NCBI RefSeq assembly: GCF_042477335.2
Contig: NC_091247.1
Span: forward strand, 10,653,501 to 10,717,500
DNA length: 64,000 nucleotides
Reading direction: 5' to 3'
DNA from: Ovis canadensis
Taxonomy: Eukaryota; Chordata; Mammalia; Artiodactyla; Bovidae
The position numbers were made by a program, and so were the translations under genes. Under the pieces are notes generated by a model. It made no database searches. It was given only the letters and a program-made list of their open reading frames with translations, and was not told where the DNA came from. This document shows positions 51,097-61,837 of this stretch, one piece after another. The first letter of the stretch is position 1; every line of letters begins with the position of its first letter.

Positions 51097-51330
51097 AGAA
51101 GAAACCAGAATATTAGCAGGAATTCGCCATTAAATCTATGATCACTGTAGAAAGACTGCATTTTTACTGCAATGCTTATAACGTCTGGCGTCACAGAGCT
51201 TGTCCCTGGAAGTGGCTCAGTCTCTTGCCTTCTAGGCCATGCCTGGCTTTGGGACACCTGAGGAACTGGGCTCACAGACGTGCCATTTCTCCAGACACTG
51301 TGCCACTGACAGGCTTGAATGCGCTCATTC
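51097..51330. other. No recognisable feature
   Basis: Unrecognised. Confidence 0.4.
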
Positions 51331-51336
51331 TTTTCT

Positions 51337-51340
51337 TAAA

Positions 51341-51386
<46 letters not shown>

Positions 51387-51402
51387 GTGTGTATATATAT
51401 AT
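51337..51402. repeat. (TA)n(TG)n(TA)n microsatellite
   Basis: Alternating purine-pyrimidine tract: tatatatat, about fifteen gt units, then tatatatata. Confidence 0.95.
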
Positions 51403-51404
51403 TT

Positions 51405-51722
51405 TCTGTATTTCTTTCTCTTTGGCTGTGCTGGGTCTTTGCTGAGTTTCGGGCTTTCTCTAGTTTTGGAAGCAGGGACTACCCTCTAATTGCGGTCACG
51501 GGCATCTCATTAGGGTGGCTTCTCTCATGGAGCAAGGGCTCTAGGGCACACAGTCTCCAGGAGCTGCAGTTCAAGGGCTTTAATAGAGCACAGGCTCAAG
51601 AGCTGAGCTTCACGGGCTCAGCTGCTCTGCAGCATGTTGGATCCTCCCAGACCAGGGATGGAACCCATGTCTCCTGCACACTGGCAGGTGGATTCTTTAC
51701 CACTGAGCCACTAGGGAAGCCC
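51405..51722 (-). mobile_element. CHR-1-type SINE, long form
   Basis: Reverse CHR of the longer type: ttctttctctttggctgtgc, aagcagggactaccctctaa, ttgcggtcacgggcatctca, cagcatgttggatcctccca, accagggatggaacccatgt and taccactgagccactaggga. Confidence 0.85.
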
Positions 51723-51830
51723 TCTTTTTTTTTTTAACTAATTTATTTGCAGCATGTGGGATCAAACATAGGTTCCCCGCATTGGGAGCACAGAGTTTTA
51801 GCCACTGGACCATCAGGGAACCCCCCAAAG
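51723..51830 (-). mobile_element. CHR-type SINE
   Basis: Reverse CHR directly abutting the previous one: T-run, gcagcatgtgggatcaaaca, ccactggaccatcagggaac. Confidence 0.85.
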
Positions 51831-51981
51831 AGTTCTTTCTGCTCAAGAACTCCTGCAGCTCAAGAGCTCTGCTCAAGGTGGGGCTCCTGCAGCTCTCAGC
51901 CCTACTCTCCAAGTAGAAGGGCAAGATAAAGGTCAAGAGGGAGGTGCTTTTGCAGCTCAAGCAACTGCACATGACCATAGG

Positions 51982-52413
51982 TTCAGTTCAGTTCAGTCGC
52001 TCAGTCGTGTCCGACTCTTTGTGACCCCATGGACTGCAGCACTCCAGGCCTCCCTGTTCACCACCAGCTCCCAGAGTTTACTCAAACTCATGCCCATTGA
52101 GTCAGTGATGCCATCCAACCATCTCATCCTCTGTCGTCCCCTTTTCCTCCCGCCTTCAATCTTTCCCAGCAACAGGGTCTTTTCCAGTGAGTCAGCTCTT
52201 CACATCAGGTGGCCAAAGGATTGGAGTTTCAGCTTCAGCATCAGTGCTTCCAGTGAATATTCAGGACTGATTTCCTTTAGGATGGACTGGTTGGATCTCC
52301 TTGCAGTCCAAGGGATTCTCAAGAGTCTTCTCCAACACCATAGTTCAAAAGCATCAATTCTTCAGTGCTCAGCTTTCCTTATGGTCCAGCTCTCACATCC
52401 ACACGTGACCACT
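51982..52413 (-). mobile_element. BovB LINE 3' end
   Basis: Reverse BovB from the tail agttcagttcagtcgctcag to tcacatccacacgtgaccac. Confidence 0.93.
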
Positions 52414-52427
52414 GGTAGACTCTCCCT

Positions 52428-52564
52428 TTATAAAACACATATATATTATTCTTTGGCTGTGCCATGTGGCATGTGGGGTCTCAGATCCCCGACCAGAGAT
52501 CAAACCCATGCCCCTTACAGTGGCAGCACAGAATCTTAACCACTGGACCACCAGGGAAGCCCAC
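52428..52564 (-). mobile_element. CHR-type SINE
   Basis: Reverse CHR (ttctttggctgtgccatgtg to ccactggaccaccagggaag). ggtagactctccctt (about 52412-52426) and ggtaggctgtccctt (52565-52579) flank it with two differences. Confidence 0.88.
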
Positions 52565-52775
52565 AGGTAGGCTGTCCCTTGAAGAGCTTCTCTTCTCTGT
52601 CCCTCCCCCCCTCCCCCCAGTGTCTTCTGGCCCCCATGCCTCTGACTCAGTGAAATGAGCTCATCTGTCTGGAAGACAGGCTTACAGAGAGTTCCAGAGA
52701 AAGGGATGGTCTGGAAGGGGGTCCAGGCCGATAGGAAAAAGGAGCCTGAGGTCATGAGGCTAGCCTCTCTGGAAC
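52565..52775. other. No recognisable feature
   Basis: Unrecognised; C-run-rich 52602-52618. Confidence 0.4.
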
Positions 52776-52777
52776 TT

Positions 52778-52915
52778 GGCCTGTGTGTGCGTGTGTGTGC
52801 ATTTGTGCGTGTGTCCTGTGTGCACATATGTGAGTGGTTATGTGCATGTGCGGGCGTGCGCGTGTGCTTAAGCGCATGTCTGTGTGTGCATGTGCACCCA
52901 TGCGCCTTGTCTGAG
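52778..52915. repeat. TG/TGCG-rich simple repeat
   Basis: Interrupted tgtgtg and tgcgtg units; translates as Cys/Val-rich artefact frames. Confidence 0.9.
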
Positions 52916-53109
52916 TGTATATCAGGCTGGAGCAGAGCAGCTCTGTAAATCCACCTAGGCCCACCCCAGATGGCTTTCCACTGCCAAATTTTTGGCCCAG
53001 GAAGTTCATTTAAACATTCTTCCACCTCCTTTCTTTCCCTCCATCACTATTGATCACGAAGATCCCACCCTCTGGGTCCTCCTTTTGGAAAGTCTTTTTC
53101 TGCCTGGTG

Positions 53110-53480
53110 CTCACCAGCTTGTGACCAACTTCCAGGTAGAGTAAAGGATTAAATGGAAGGCACAATAAGAAGTGAAACAATTAGAATTTCTGCCTCATTA
53201 TCATGGTAATCTTATCAGTCGGATAATGAGGTATTAATGGAGATTTAATGTGCATCTCATAACAGAATCCCTTGGAGAAAACACACAGGGAAATTGCTGT
53301 AAATCCACTTAATGATGGAGAAGTCCCAAAACACCATATTCCAAAGGATGAAAAATGCAGGATGCAAATGAGAAAGAATCAAGGTCAATAACACCGCGGG
53401 GACAGGCCTAATGGCAGATTTGGAGATATATGTAATAAAAATTGCATGTTGCTTTTAAACCTCACCCTCTGTTGTTTTCA
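53110..53480. promoter_or_regulatory. Repeat-free AT-rich block with Oct/homeo words, CNE candidate
   Basis: cctcattatcatggtaatct, ggataatgaggtattaatgg and agatttaatgtgcatctcat are followed by the octamer atgcaaat (inside aggatgcaaatgagaaag, about 53360-53377) and gtaataaaaattgcatgttg. No repeat match over 370 bp. The mix of POU and homeodomain-type words in unique sequence suggests an enhancer. Conservation is untested. Confidence 0.4.
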
Positions 53481-53850
53481 AATGTGCATTCCTCGTAATG
53501 AAACACAGAAGTGCAGCCAGAATGATTTGTATGTTTTAGAAACCATAGGGGGGATGGAAACACGTCTTGCAACCCATCAGTTCCCCTGCAGGGAGCCACA
53601 GGAGAAACGGGGTGCTTTACCAAGAGGCCTCGAGAGAAGGAGGGCAGAGGGAGAACCCCTTGCTTAGCGGAGGGAAAGCAGCCTGTCTGAGTTCAAGGTC
53701 ATTTGGGAAACACTAACGGAGAGAGCCACGTTTCTTCACACTTCCACTCCTTCATTCAATCAGCATTTGTCAGGCGCCTGCTGCGTGGCTGACCACAAGC
53801 AGCTCAGAAAGCTGAAGGACACGACAGATACAGGCGGAAAATAAAAGCTC
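53481..53850. other. No recognisable feature
   Basis: Unrecognised; ccttcattcaatcagcattt at 53749-53768 may be an L2 scrap. Confidence 0.4.
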
Positions 53851-53854
53851 TAAT

Positions 53855-53980
53855 TCAGAGAGCACCTACTAAGTGCCAGGCATTGCTGAAATGCCTGATC
53901 CATGGATGATCTCGTTAATTCCAACAGCAACACCAGAACGGAGGAACTTAATTAAGAGCCTCATTTTTCTGACGAAACAC
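53855..53980 (-). repeat. MIR SINE, interrupted, first part
   Basis: gagagcacctactaagtgcc, aggcattgctgaaatgcctg, then gagcctcatttttctgacga; resumes at 54181. Confidence 0.75.
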
Positions 53981-54180
53981 TGAAAGTGAAAGTGAAATCG
54001 CTCAGTCGTGTCTGACTCTTTGCGACCCCATGGACTATCAGGCTCCTCTGTCCACGGGATTCTCCAGGCAAGAGTACTGGAGTGGGGTGCCATTTCCTTC
54101 TCCAGGGGATCTTCCCAACCCAGGGATCGAACCCAGTTCTTCCGCATTGTGGGCAGACGCTTTATCATCTGAGCCACCAG
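53981..54180 (-). mobile_element. Bov-tA SINE splitting a MIR
   Basis: Reverse Bov-tA (aaatcgctcagtcgtgtctg to tttatcatctgagccaccag). Confidence 0.92.
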
Positions 54181-54265
54181 AAGCTCAGAGATATTAAGTA
54201 AGTTGTCTCCAGTTGCTCATGGCTTGAACTTCACCACTACTATCTGAGGTTGAACCCTATGAAAA
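54181..54265 (-). repeat. MIR SINE, second part
   Basis: agctcagagatattaagtaa then gttgtctccagttgctcatg, the continuation of 53855. Confidence 0.7.
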
Positions 54266-55090
54266 TGATGATATTTGACTGTTGGGGATCCAGAAAAATA
54301 CTATTTTCATACGGTTCAGGCTAACAGTTTGCTTTCTGCCTAGGGACCCTTTCTAGATGTGGGTGCCTCTAACAGAGGCAGGAGGGAGGGACAGAAACTT
54401 GACCTGAGTTGAGAGTCACAGAATTCAAGGAGCCTCACAGGGGACCAGGGCTCTCCTGCCTTAGCCCCTGATAGCTTATGTTCCCACACCAGCCCTAGGG
54501 GCTCAGGCTGTGGATGCTGAGTAAGTGGGAAGAAAGCCCTGAAACACTCATCCTGCAAATTAAAAGCAGTTTGTAGATTGAAAAACACTAAGCAAATGTT
54601 GGCTATTTGGTTCTTATAATTTATTGATGATAATAAATAACCCTTGGGCCTTCCACACTTTGCAAGCATTAAAGGTAAAGTTAGCTCAATTTTTTATTTT
54701 AGGGAACTTGGAAAAGCAGAGTTTCATGGGACTTTGAGAGCAAACTGACTAACTGTCCCTGTTTTAGTTCTAAAAAGCCCACATCCTGGGAAACCCCACA
54801 TTCTGGGCAAACTGAGACTGTTGGCCGCATCATCCCAGAGGGACACCGGGATGCCCAGGGTCATGGACAGGAAACACCAGGCCAGTTCCACCCAGCGCTG
54901 GGCAAGCAGTCCCTATGTGCCAGGCTCTGTGCTGGGTCCCCATGGTAGCAGCAGACGCAGATTCCCCTGGTCAGGGCTGTCTGGGGGACCCTGGGGCCTG
55001 CGTCTTAATGGCAGCTCAGAATGTAAGGGGCACAGAAGGAATCTTCACCATCCAGTTTCTGACTGGTGCCTAGAAGAGCCGCTGAACACC
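54266..55090. other. No clear feature
   Basis: Unrecognised; agtccctatgtgccaggctc at 54908-54927 may be a MIR or L2 scrap. Confidence 0.4.
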
Positions 55091-55094
55091 CATC

Positions 55095-55205
55095 CCAACA
55101 GCCAGAGGATCACGAACCCATTACACAGATGAAGAAACTGAGTCATTGGTGCTGGTGCTGGCCCTTGCTCAGAGTCACAAGCAGTCTGTGAGTGCATAAC
55201 TGCTG
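55095..55205 (-). repeat. MIR fragment
   Basis: cattacacagatgaagaaac, tgctcagagtcacaagcag: reverse MIR core. Confidence 0.65.
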
Positions 55206-55269
55206 AAGAAGGATGACAAGACCCCACTTGAGGGTAGAAATGGCCTCCAGAGAACAGGTCCGTCTGAGC

Positions 55270-55520
55270 TAGGAAAAAAAGGCGGATGGATATTAGGCAA
55301 CATTTCTGGAGTCTTGCAGCTGTGTTCCGTTTAATCACAGACTGCAAATTGAATGAAGTGAAGACAGTGTTGCCTCTTTGAATTTCCCCCAGGCCCTGTT
55401 TAATGAATAAATAGGCATGATTTGTAATTAGCTGATCCGTTGTGCCAATGCTGCGAGAACACCTGAAGCGAGTTAAACATGCCCCCTGCAATCTGGTCGA
55501 CAATATTAATACGCCCAGCA
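55270..55520. promoter_or_regulatory. Repeat-free block, CNE candidate
   Basis: ttaggcaacatttctggagt, gttccgtttaatcacagact, gtttaatgaataaataggca, tgatttgtaattagctgatc and caatattaatacgccc: unique, AT-rich, with TAATTA-type cores. Confidence 0.4.
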
Positions 55521-56765
55521 AACCTTCCTTCCTGGTCCACGGTGCATGTCACCCAATGATCATACACATTGCTTTGAAGTGGACGTATTGAGGGGGAAAA
55601 AGGGGGGGGGGATTTTTTTCAGCCTGGAAAGATGAAGACACAGGGTCCTCATGAGCCCTGCCTCCCCGCGTGGAATTTTGGAAGCTACAAGTTCAATTTG
55701 TTGCCATCAGCAAGTGCTAGGCAACCCACAAAGTCATCTCACCTCCGCACCCTCAACCAGCCTTTCAGAACCCCACGGCTACTCTCAGGAAACCCTTCTG
55801 GGCAGGACCGCACCCTGGTCGAGGGTTCCACGGCTCGGCCGGGATCCTCAGCCGTGCGGGCTGCGTTTCTCTGTGCAAGCCGGCGTCTGTTTGCAGGGGC
55901 CGTCTGATACCCACCCGCAGCCGCTGAGTCCACAGATTCCTGCCAAACTAACGGGCATCCTGTATCATTTATCCTCTAATTGGGGCTGCTTATCACGAGT
56001 TTTGCCTGCTTTCCATGCTAACCATGCGGCTGGTGCTGAAATTCCGAATCCTAACATTTCCCTGCGCGGAGCTGGTGGGAGGGCCCCGGCCCAGGTAGCG
56101 TCTTGATTGCCACATTTTCCAGCAAAGGGGTTTCCATTCATCTTCATCATGGGTTCAATCTGTGCGCCGAGAGGAGGCGGCTGCCCCTGTGGGTCCTCTC
56201 CACCCAGTCACCTGGAGGCTCGCTCTCATCTGTTCCTCCGCGTTCACAGGCGCATTTATATTCCGCCCGCCCTGCTGCTTTCTCGGGGCCTGCGAGGGAT
56301 CTCCCGCCACGAAGCCCTCTCCCTCTGGGCCCCGCGTGGGAGTCCAGGTGCCAGCCTATTGCAACCAAGGAGGAAAAGAAGGTCACCCCTTCCTCTGAAC
56401 GAAGTGAATCAGGAGGCAGAGACTGACTATCCTTGCCTCGACCATGAACCCTAGGAAGTGGACCTGGGCCTCATGGGGATGGGTGCGAAAGTGGGCATTT
56501 CCCTGCTCCCCAGACTGCCCACCGGGTACCAGATCCGCGCTGGGCCCTGAGGATGCCACGAGCATCCAGCCCTGCCCCCAAGGGGCTCACTCGCCCAAGG
56601 AGAACTGCACACCAGGAGCAGGACAATAATGCACCGTGAGCGGCCCCGTCCTCTACAGTTCACAACGCTCTCGCCACTCCTGCTTGACATGATTCTCCCA
56701 CAATCCTATGGAGCTGATATGTTGCAGAGAAGCAGATAGGGTCCCCAATAGCTAAAACTAAGGAC
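55521..56765. other. Repeat-free; small CpG cluster
   Basis: No repeat family over 1.2 kb. 55800-55925 holds a CpG cluster (seven CpGs in the 60 bases from 55801). 55960-56100 is AT-mixed (gtatcatttatcctctaatt). Overlapping frames near 56100-56690 have no motif. A G-run lies at 55603-55610. Confidence 0.45.
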
Positions 56766-56769
56766 TCAG

Positions 56770-56862
56770 GGGATGTCCCTGGTGGTCCAGTGGCTAAGAC
56801 TCCACACTCCCAATGCAGGGGACCCAGGTTCCATCCCTAGTCAGGGAACTAAATCCTGCATG
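56770..56862 (+). mobile_element. CHR-type SINE, first part
   Basis: gtccctggtggtccagtggc, ggttccatccctagtcaggg; interrupted by Bov-tA and resuming at 57085. Confidence 0.83.
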
Positions 56863-56864
56863 GG

Positions 56865-57084
56865 CATGCATGTTATAGTCGTGTCCAAGTTTGCCACCCC
56901 ACAGACTGTAGCCCACCAGGCTCCTCTGTCCATGTCCATGGGATTTTCAGGCAAGAATACTGGAGTGGGTTGCCATTTTCTCCTCCAGGGAATCTTCCTA
57001 ACCCAGAATCAAACCCACGTCTCCTACATTGGCATGGTGCTCAGTCGGGGGGATTCTTTACCTCTGAGCCACCTGGGAATCCCA
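56865..57084 (-). mobile_element. Bov-tA SINE splitting a CHR SINE
   Basis: Reverse Bov-tA (tgttatagtcgtgtccaagt to cctctgagccacctgggaat). Confidence 0.9.
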
Positions 57085-57225
57085 GATCTCACCTGCGGCA
57101 ACTGGGAAAGATCTCTCATGCCTCAACTAAAGATCCCCATGCCACAACGAAGAAGGAAGATCTCACATGCCCCAACTAAGAACCAGCACAGCCAAATAAA
57201 TAAAAATAAATATATTTTTAAAATA
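57085..57225 (+). mobile_element. CHR-type SINE, second part
   Basis: Three repeats of the agatct(c)ac-gc-caact unit (cacctgcggcaactgggaaa, catgcctcaactaaagatcc, catgccccaactaagaacca) end in ataaataaaaataaata. Confidence 0.8.
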
Positions 57226-57244
57226 TTAATATATTTTTTTAAAA

Positions 57245-57455
57245 TAAGGGTTTGTGAATCCTCCAGACCTGGATCAGATCCTGGCTCTGCCAGTGATTTT
57301 CTGGGTGGCTTTAGGTGAGCCACTTCACCTCTCCGAGCCTTAGATTCCTCATCTGTAACATGGGGCTCATAATGCTACCCGGCTCACAGGTGAGGGTTCT
57401 GTGAGATTCTGTAAAGCACACAGCTCTGTGCTCAGCACCAAAAAATGAACCCAAG
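57245..57455 (+). repeat. MIR SINE, nearly full length
   Basis: cagatcctggctctgccagt, gagccacttcacctctccga, attcctcatctgtaacatgg and gtaaagcacacagctctgtg are in forward MIR order. Confidence 0.9.
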
Positions 57456-57599
57456 GCATTCCTGTGGCCAATAATACTTCCACCCTTGGCAGCACCTCCC
57501 CGGACCGTGGGGTACACGACACCGCAGCTCTCAGCCCTGTGTCCGGCAGCATGCTGCAGCCTGACAAAGCTGGGCTCCAGTGCTGCTGTGGTTACTCGG

Positions 57600-57647
57600 G
57601 GATGCTGCCTCATCTGCAAAATGGGAATAATAACCTGCCCATTGTGT
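57600..57647 (+). repeat. MIR fragment
   Basis: gctgcctcatctgcaaaatg then ggaataataacctgccc. Confidence 0.7.
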
Positions 57648-57649
57648 GC

Positions 57650-57825
57650 TAGTCACTCAGTTGGGTCCAACTCTTTGCGACCCCATGAGGCTCCTTTGTC
57701 CATGGAATTCTCCAGGCAAGCATTCTGGAGTGGGTTGCCATTCCCTTCTCCGGGGAATCTTCCTGAGCCAGGGATCACCTGCATTGCAGGCAGATTCTTT
57801 ACTGTCTGAGCCACCAGGGAAGCCC
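57650..57825 (-). mobile_element. Bov-tA SINE
   Basis: Reverse Bov-tA (tcactcagttgggtccaact to actgtctgagccaccaggga), missing part of the Bov-A unit. Confidence 0.91.
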
Positions 57826-58035
57826 TGGTCACTAGCTTGCTATATAATGCTAATTTGCCCCAATAAGGGGTGGGCCAAGAGGAACCCAGTATATTCGTGT
57901 GTCTAGCTCAGGGGACACAAGTGAGTTTGGGGGTCTGCCTGGAGCTGTCCTAGAAAAGAGTTCAGTGAAAGGGTGGATGCGAGGGGGCTGGTTGGAGCTT
58001 CTGAGTCTGAGAGCCTGTGGCCTCCTCCAGAGGAG
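57826..58035. other. No recognisable feature
   Basis: Unrecognised, leading into the CpG block. Confidence 0.4.
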
Positions 58036-58039
58036 TCTG

Positions 58040-59095
58040 AGGGGGGCCTTCGTTCCGCAGCCTTTGCCGCCGCGGGTCTGTACCCATCCTTGGCCACAAG
58101 ATGTCGCCCAAGCAACAGCAAAGCAGGGGCCTGGGCGAAACCGGCCAGTCCAGAGTCAACTCGGCGAACAGCGAGGTTCCGCCGCAGCCCTCTCCCACCG
58201 CCCCGCAGCTCTTGGACGCCTCGGGGGAGGAGCCCCTGCTGCCCTGGGTTCAAATCTCAGGATTTCCTACCCGACACGATACTGCTGCCCCCAGAGGACA
58301 CCGGTTTGTAGACCCCACCTAAAGTAATAAATAAATAGAGATAATAATTACTCCTACTCCTTCACGGTGTAGGATTAACCCGTGCCTGCGGAACAAGGAG
58401 GGCGGGGAGGAGGTGCAAACAGAAGACCGCGTGGCCCGAATCGAGGCTGCAGCCGGGCGGCGCTCCGCAGGGCCCCGGAGACCCTCCATCCCCGCCCGTG
58501 CCTCACGAGGGTGCGGCGCAGACACCGGACAGGCGACAGTGTGGCATGTCCTCGGACCCCTGGGCGGCCCCAGACGGTCCAGCAGGGCCCACACCAACTC
58601 TTCGTGGCAGCCACCTGGCACCGGGATCTGGACCGCCAAGTGAGGGAGGAAGGGTGAGACCCCCGGGCTCGGGTGTCCGGAGGCAGCTTGGGCCCCGAGC
58701 GCAGCCCCGGGCGCTGGAAGAGCCGTCGAGGGCCAGCTGGAGCTGGAGAACCGTAGGCGTCGTGGACGGCCAGCCTGACCTCCCAAACTCCCCCCCAGCC
58801 GCCCGGCCGCCCGCCCTGGACTTGGCGCGGCTGTGCCGGCACTTCGCTGGGTGGGGGACTCCTTATCCGACCCTCCATCAGCTCGAAGGACCACCTCAGT
58901 GAACCGGCCTCTTCCGCTGGGGATGCGCGGTCCCAGCAGGGTGACCCGTGGGCGGGCCCAGACACAGGAGCGCGCAGCGGGACGGGGCTGCCGAGAGCCT
59001 GAGCTCACCTCCGTCTCCCAGGTAGAGGTCCAGGGCTTGCGGCGCAGTGTCTTCCCAAGGACGAGCAGAGCTTTCGGCCCCGGACCACGTGAAGG
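58040..59095. promoter_or_regulatory. CpG-island-like block 2
   Basis: About 1 kb of high GC and CpG; the 60 bases from 58441 contain eight CpGs. A short AT-rich break at 58318-58380 divides it. Overlapping open frames on both strands (up to 319 codons on minus, 58319-59278) are compositionally biased and lack domains. Together with the repeat-poor sequence to its left and a CTCF-like site to its right it looks like a promoter or regulatory hub. Direction and transcript are unknown. Confidence 0.72.
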
Positions 59096-59395
59096 GAGGG
59101 GAGCGAGAGCCCCTGTCCCTGCAAAGACTGAATATGGGAGGAAAAAAGAGTGGAATCCCCGCACCCAGGGGCTACTGTCTGACTTCCTACCCTCCTCCCC
59201 GGCCCCCGACACTTGGGGACAGCTGCCAGCTGGGGATCGGACAGTCCCAAAGGAGAGCTCAGGTTCCAGAGAGATCACTACTTTGCAGAGAAGTGTAGGG
59301 GAATGAGCCTCCTAGGAGAGGGAGGGAAGGGTGTGGACATCTGGGGAGTCGCCCGCCCAGAAGAGCTGGAGAGCCTGCTTAGGGAGAGCACTGAA
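59096..59395. other. No recognisable feature
   Basis: GC-moderate shoulder of the CpG block. Confidence 0.4.
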
Positions 59396-59408
59396 ACCAG
59401 AGGGCGCT
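59394..59408 (+). promoter_or_regulatory. CTCF-like site
   Basis: aaaccagagggcgct matches 13 of 15 positions of CCASYAGRKGGCRSY, with the central AGAGGGCGC intact. Confidence 0.6.
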
Positions 59409-59432
59409 GCAAAGGCGGAGGCTTAGGGGCAG

Positions 59433-59840
59433 ATGTTGACTGGGAAAAAGTGCACAATCTGAGGGTTGTGAGTTGTTTTATTTGGGGTCAAATGAGGACT
59501 ATAGCTTGAGAGATAGCATTTCAGATGGCTCTGAGAAACTGCTCCAAAGAGGGTGGGATGGAGGAGGGCAGTATGTATAATTTTATGCAGGGCGAGTACA
59601 TGCAATCAGGCACATATTTTTTGCACAGCGTTTCTGCTAGCCGCAAGGAGCGGAGGTCACCGTGAAGGAGAGGAGATGCAAGAACTGGGCTCATAAAATC
59701 ATCTCCTGAAATTATCTGTCTGAAGACCCGTTCTGCCAGTTTTTCACAGAGCTCAGAGGGCCTCATTCCTCCTGATCTCCACCCTGAACTCCCTTCAGGG
59801 GGGTGTTGAAGGTTAGCAGCTGCGGTGGTTCATAATCATC
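59433..59840 (+). repeat. Inverted-repeat arm, left (LTR-like)
   Basis: Reads tgttgactgggaaaaagtgc, gttgttttatttggggtc, cagatggctctgagaaactg, agatgcaagaactgggctca, ttctgccagtttttc and gtgttgaaggttagcagctg. It is the imperfect reverse complement of 60264-60662. The internal layout suggests an old ERVL/MaLR-like LTR; not named. Confidence 0.75.
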
Positions 59841-60263
59841 CTCGCAGAGGTAGAGGGCCAGTGCCAATTTGTGGGTGATGCAGGTAAAGCACGATTTACT
59901 TTGAGGGGCAGGAGTGGAGCTGGAGGGGAAGAAGGGACAGAGGCATAAGGATGAAAATGCAGGTTGGAAGCAAAATAGAAAAGATTCTGGACAGAAGAGA
60001 AATCTGATCAGACTTGACTGACTCTAGGAGAAAGGGGGGATGGGAGGCGTTGGAAATCCATCAGTTGTGATCATGGAGGTGAAAAAAAAAAAAAAGCACA
60101 TTAGAGCTGTTTCCTCAAGAGACTCTTCAGGGGGTGTGAGTGATCCAGGGATTGGGACAGTGAGGAATAGAAGAGGTGGGTGGACTAGACCACTAAAGAC
60201 TGAAATAGCCAAATCCAGAAAAGAACGGACAACTAAAGTCACTCGCCATCTGCTTTTAGGAGG
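59841..60263. other. Spacer between inverted arms
   Basis: About 420 bp, purine-rich on the plus strand, with an A-run at 60081-60095. Not recognised. Confidence 0.45.
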
Positions 60264-60662
60264 GTTAGGTCATAGCCACTGCAGCTGCTGACCTTCAACA
60301 CCCCCTGAAAGGAGTTGAGGGTGGAGATCAGGAATGAGGCACTGCTTCGTCTGGAAAAACTGGCAGAGAGATATTTTCAGGAGAAAATTTCATAAACCCA
60401 ATTTCTTGCATCTTCTCACATCTAGGCAAATCACTAAGATCATTCATGGGGTGCCTTCTCATGACCAGCAGCAACGTTTTAGCGAGACACGCGCTTCACT
60501 GTGTGCACTGCCTTCACCAAAATCACATATGTATCAGCCTTCCCCTTCTTCCAGAGCAGGTCCTCAAGGCTGTTTGAGAGCCATCTCCTCAGTAAGTCCC
60601 CAAATAAAACTGGACTCACAGCTGTTATACTGTGCTTTTTTTTTTTTTTCCCAGTTGACAGT
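60264..60662 (-). repeat. Inverted-repeat arm, right (LTR-like)
   Basis: Complement of the left arm: gcagctgctgaccttcaaca, ggagatcaggaatgaggcac, aaaaactggcagagagatat, gagagccatctcctcagtaa, ccccaaataaaactggactc and, past a T-run at 60638-60651, cccagttgaca. Confidence 0.75.
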
Positions 60663-61110
60663 ATAAAGGGAAGTTTCAGAAGTTGTGTCACTATTATTCA
60701 TGACTAAGTGTACAAGGGAAGCCTTTAGTTAAAAACAGGTGGAGCGGTTTTTGTGTTCATAGGTCGTTAGACTGTTCCTGGGATGTCACGACACAGAACC
60801 AACACTGCCCCTTGGCTCTGCTGGCTGATGTCAGAGAAGAGTGCTTCTCTAGGATTACCTGGCCTGTACCTGGTCACCCACAGTACATCAGTCCTGGTTC
60901 AAGTTCATTAAACCAGATAAGAAAGACGCTGGGTGCCTAAACTGATGTGCACGAGCTGGAGTCTCAAGTCCCTTCTTGAGTCAGCTCAGTGGGCAGCCTC
61001 TTCCATCAGGGTTTCCAAACACCTATGGTCCATGCTGGCAACCTCCACAGTGCCACTGCCCTCTACTACATCCCTCCTTAAATGCTGGCACAGGAGAACT
61101 ATTTCAAGAC
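60663..61110. other. No recognisable feature
   Basis: Unrecognised sequence. Confidence 0.45.
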
Positions 61111-61111
61111 C

Positions 61112-61145
61112 ATATACACACACACACATATGTATATACACACAT
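61112..61145. repeat. (CA)n/(TA)n and (TGCC)n microsatellite
   Basis: Short ca and ta alternation before tgcctgcctgcctgc; similar ta/ca sequence reappears after the SINE at 61366-61440. Confidence 0.85.
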
Positions 61146-61149
61146 GCCT

Positions 61150-61364
61150 GCCTGCCTGCTGAGTTGCTTCATTCACATCCGACTTTGCGACCCCATGGAC
61201 TCTAGTCCACTGGTCTCCTCCTCTGTCCATGGGATTCTCCAGGCAAGAATACAGGAGTGGGTTGCCATACCCTCCTCCAGGGGATCTTCCTGACCCAAGG
61301 ATCAAAGCCTCACCTTCTGTGACGCAGGAGCCGGTCCTTTACCACTGAGTCACTGGGGAAGCCC
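61150..61364 (-). mobile_element. Bov-tA SINE in microsatellite
   Basis: Reverse Bov-tA (gagttgcttcattcacatcc to taccactgagtcactgggga), inserted within a ta/ca tract. Confidence 0.91.
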
Positions 61365-61439
61365 CGTATACACATACATATATGCACATATATACATATT
61401 TGTATATCCATGTATAAAGTCCGTGTATACATATATATT

Positions 61440-61835
61440 CACCAAGACTGGATGTCCAGGACCACTGAGGTAGTAGAGCCCAACTCAGGAAAAACCCTTC
61501 AAAGAGGTTTTCATTGGCCTTAGAATTGATTAGTGGCAGATGTAAAACAAGAACCATTTTCAGGCTCCTGGACCTGACATTACAACCACATACCACTTGA
61601 AACCAGTGGCTTTCCGGGAAGTAGCAAGAATGATCTAGATGATCCCATTGGTGTGGCCCGGCTTTGCGGTGGAGGAGGTGTTTCGGGGCATCACTGTGAC
61701 ACTGTGCTGGTGGGACGGCCTTAGCACCTCCCCTTCTGTCACTTGTGACTTTCTTATGCGCCTGCCTCTCTCTGTCTCCCCTAACCCCACCAGGCTGGCT
61801 CACTCCCAGACTGCTACCCCTAAGCTGCTGCAGAA
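61440..61835. other. No recognisable feature
   Basis: Unrecognised sequence. Confidence 0.45.
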
Positions 61836-61837
61836 AG

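Noticed and set aside
58319-59278. 319-codon minus frame
   Set aside because: Same composition effect in CpG block 2; its start and end ignore the island structure and no motif is seen.
15794-59408. A loop between the CTCF-like sites at 15.8 kb and 59.4 kb
   Set aside because: The motifs point away from each other (minus at 15.8 kb, plus at 59.4 kb), whereas loops favour facing motifs.
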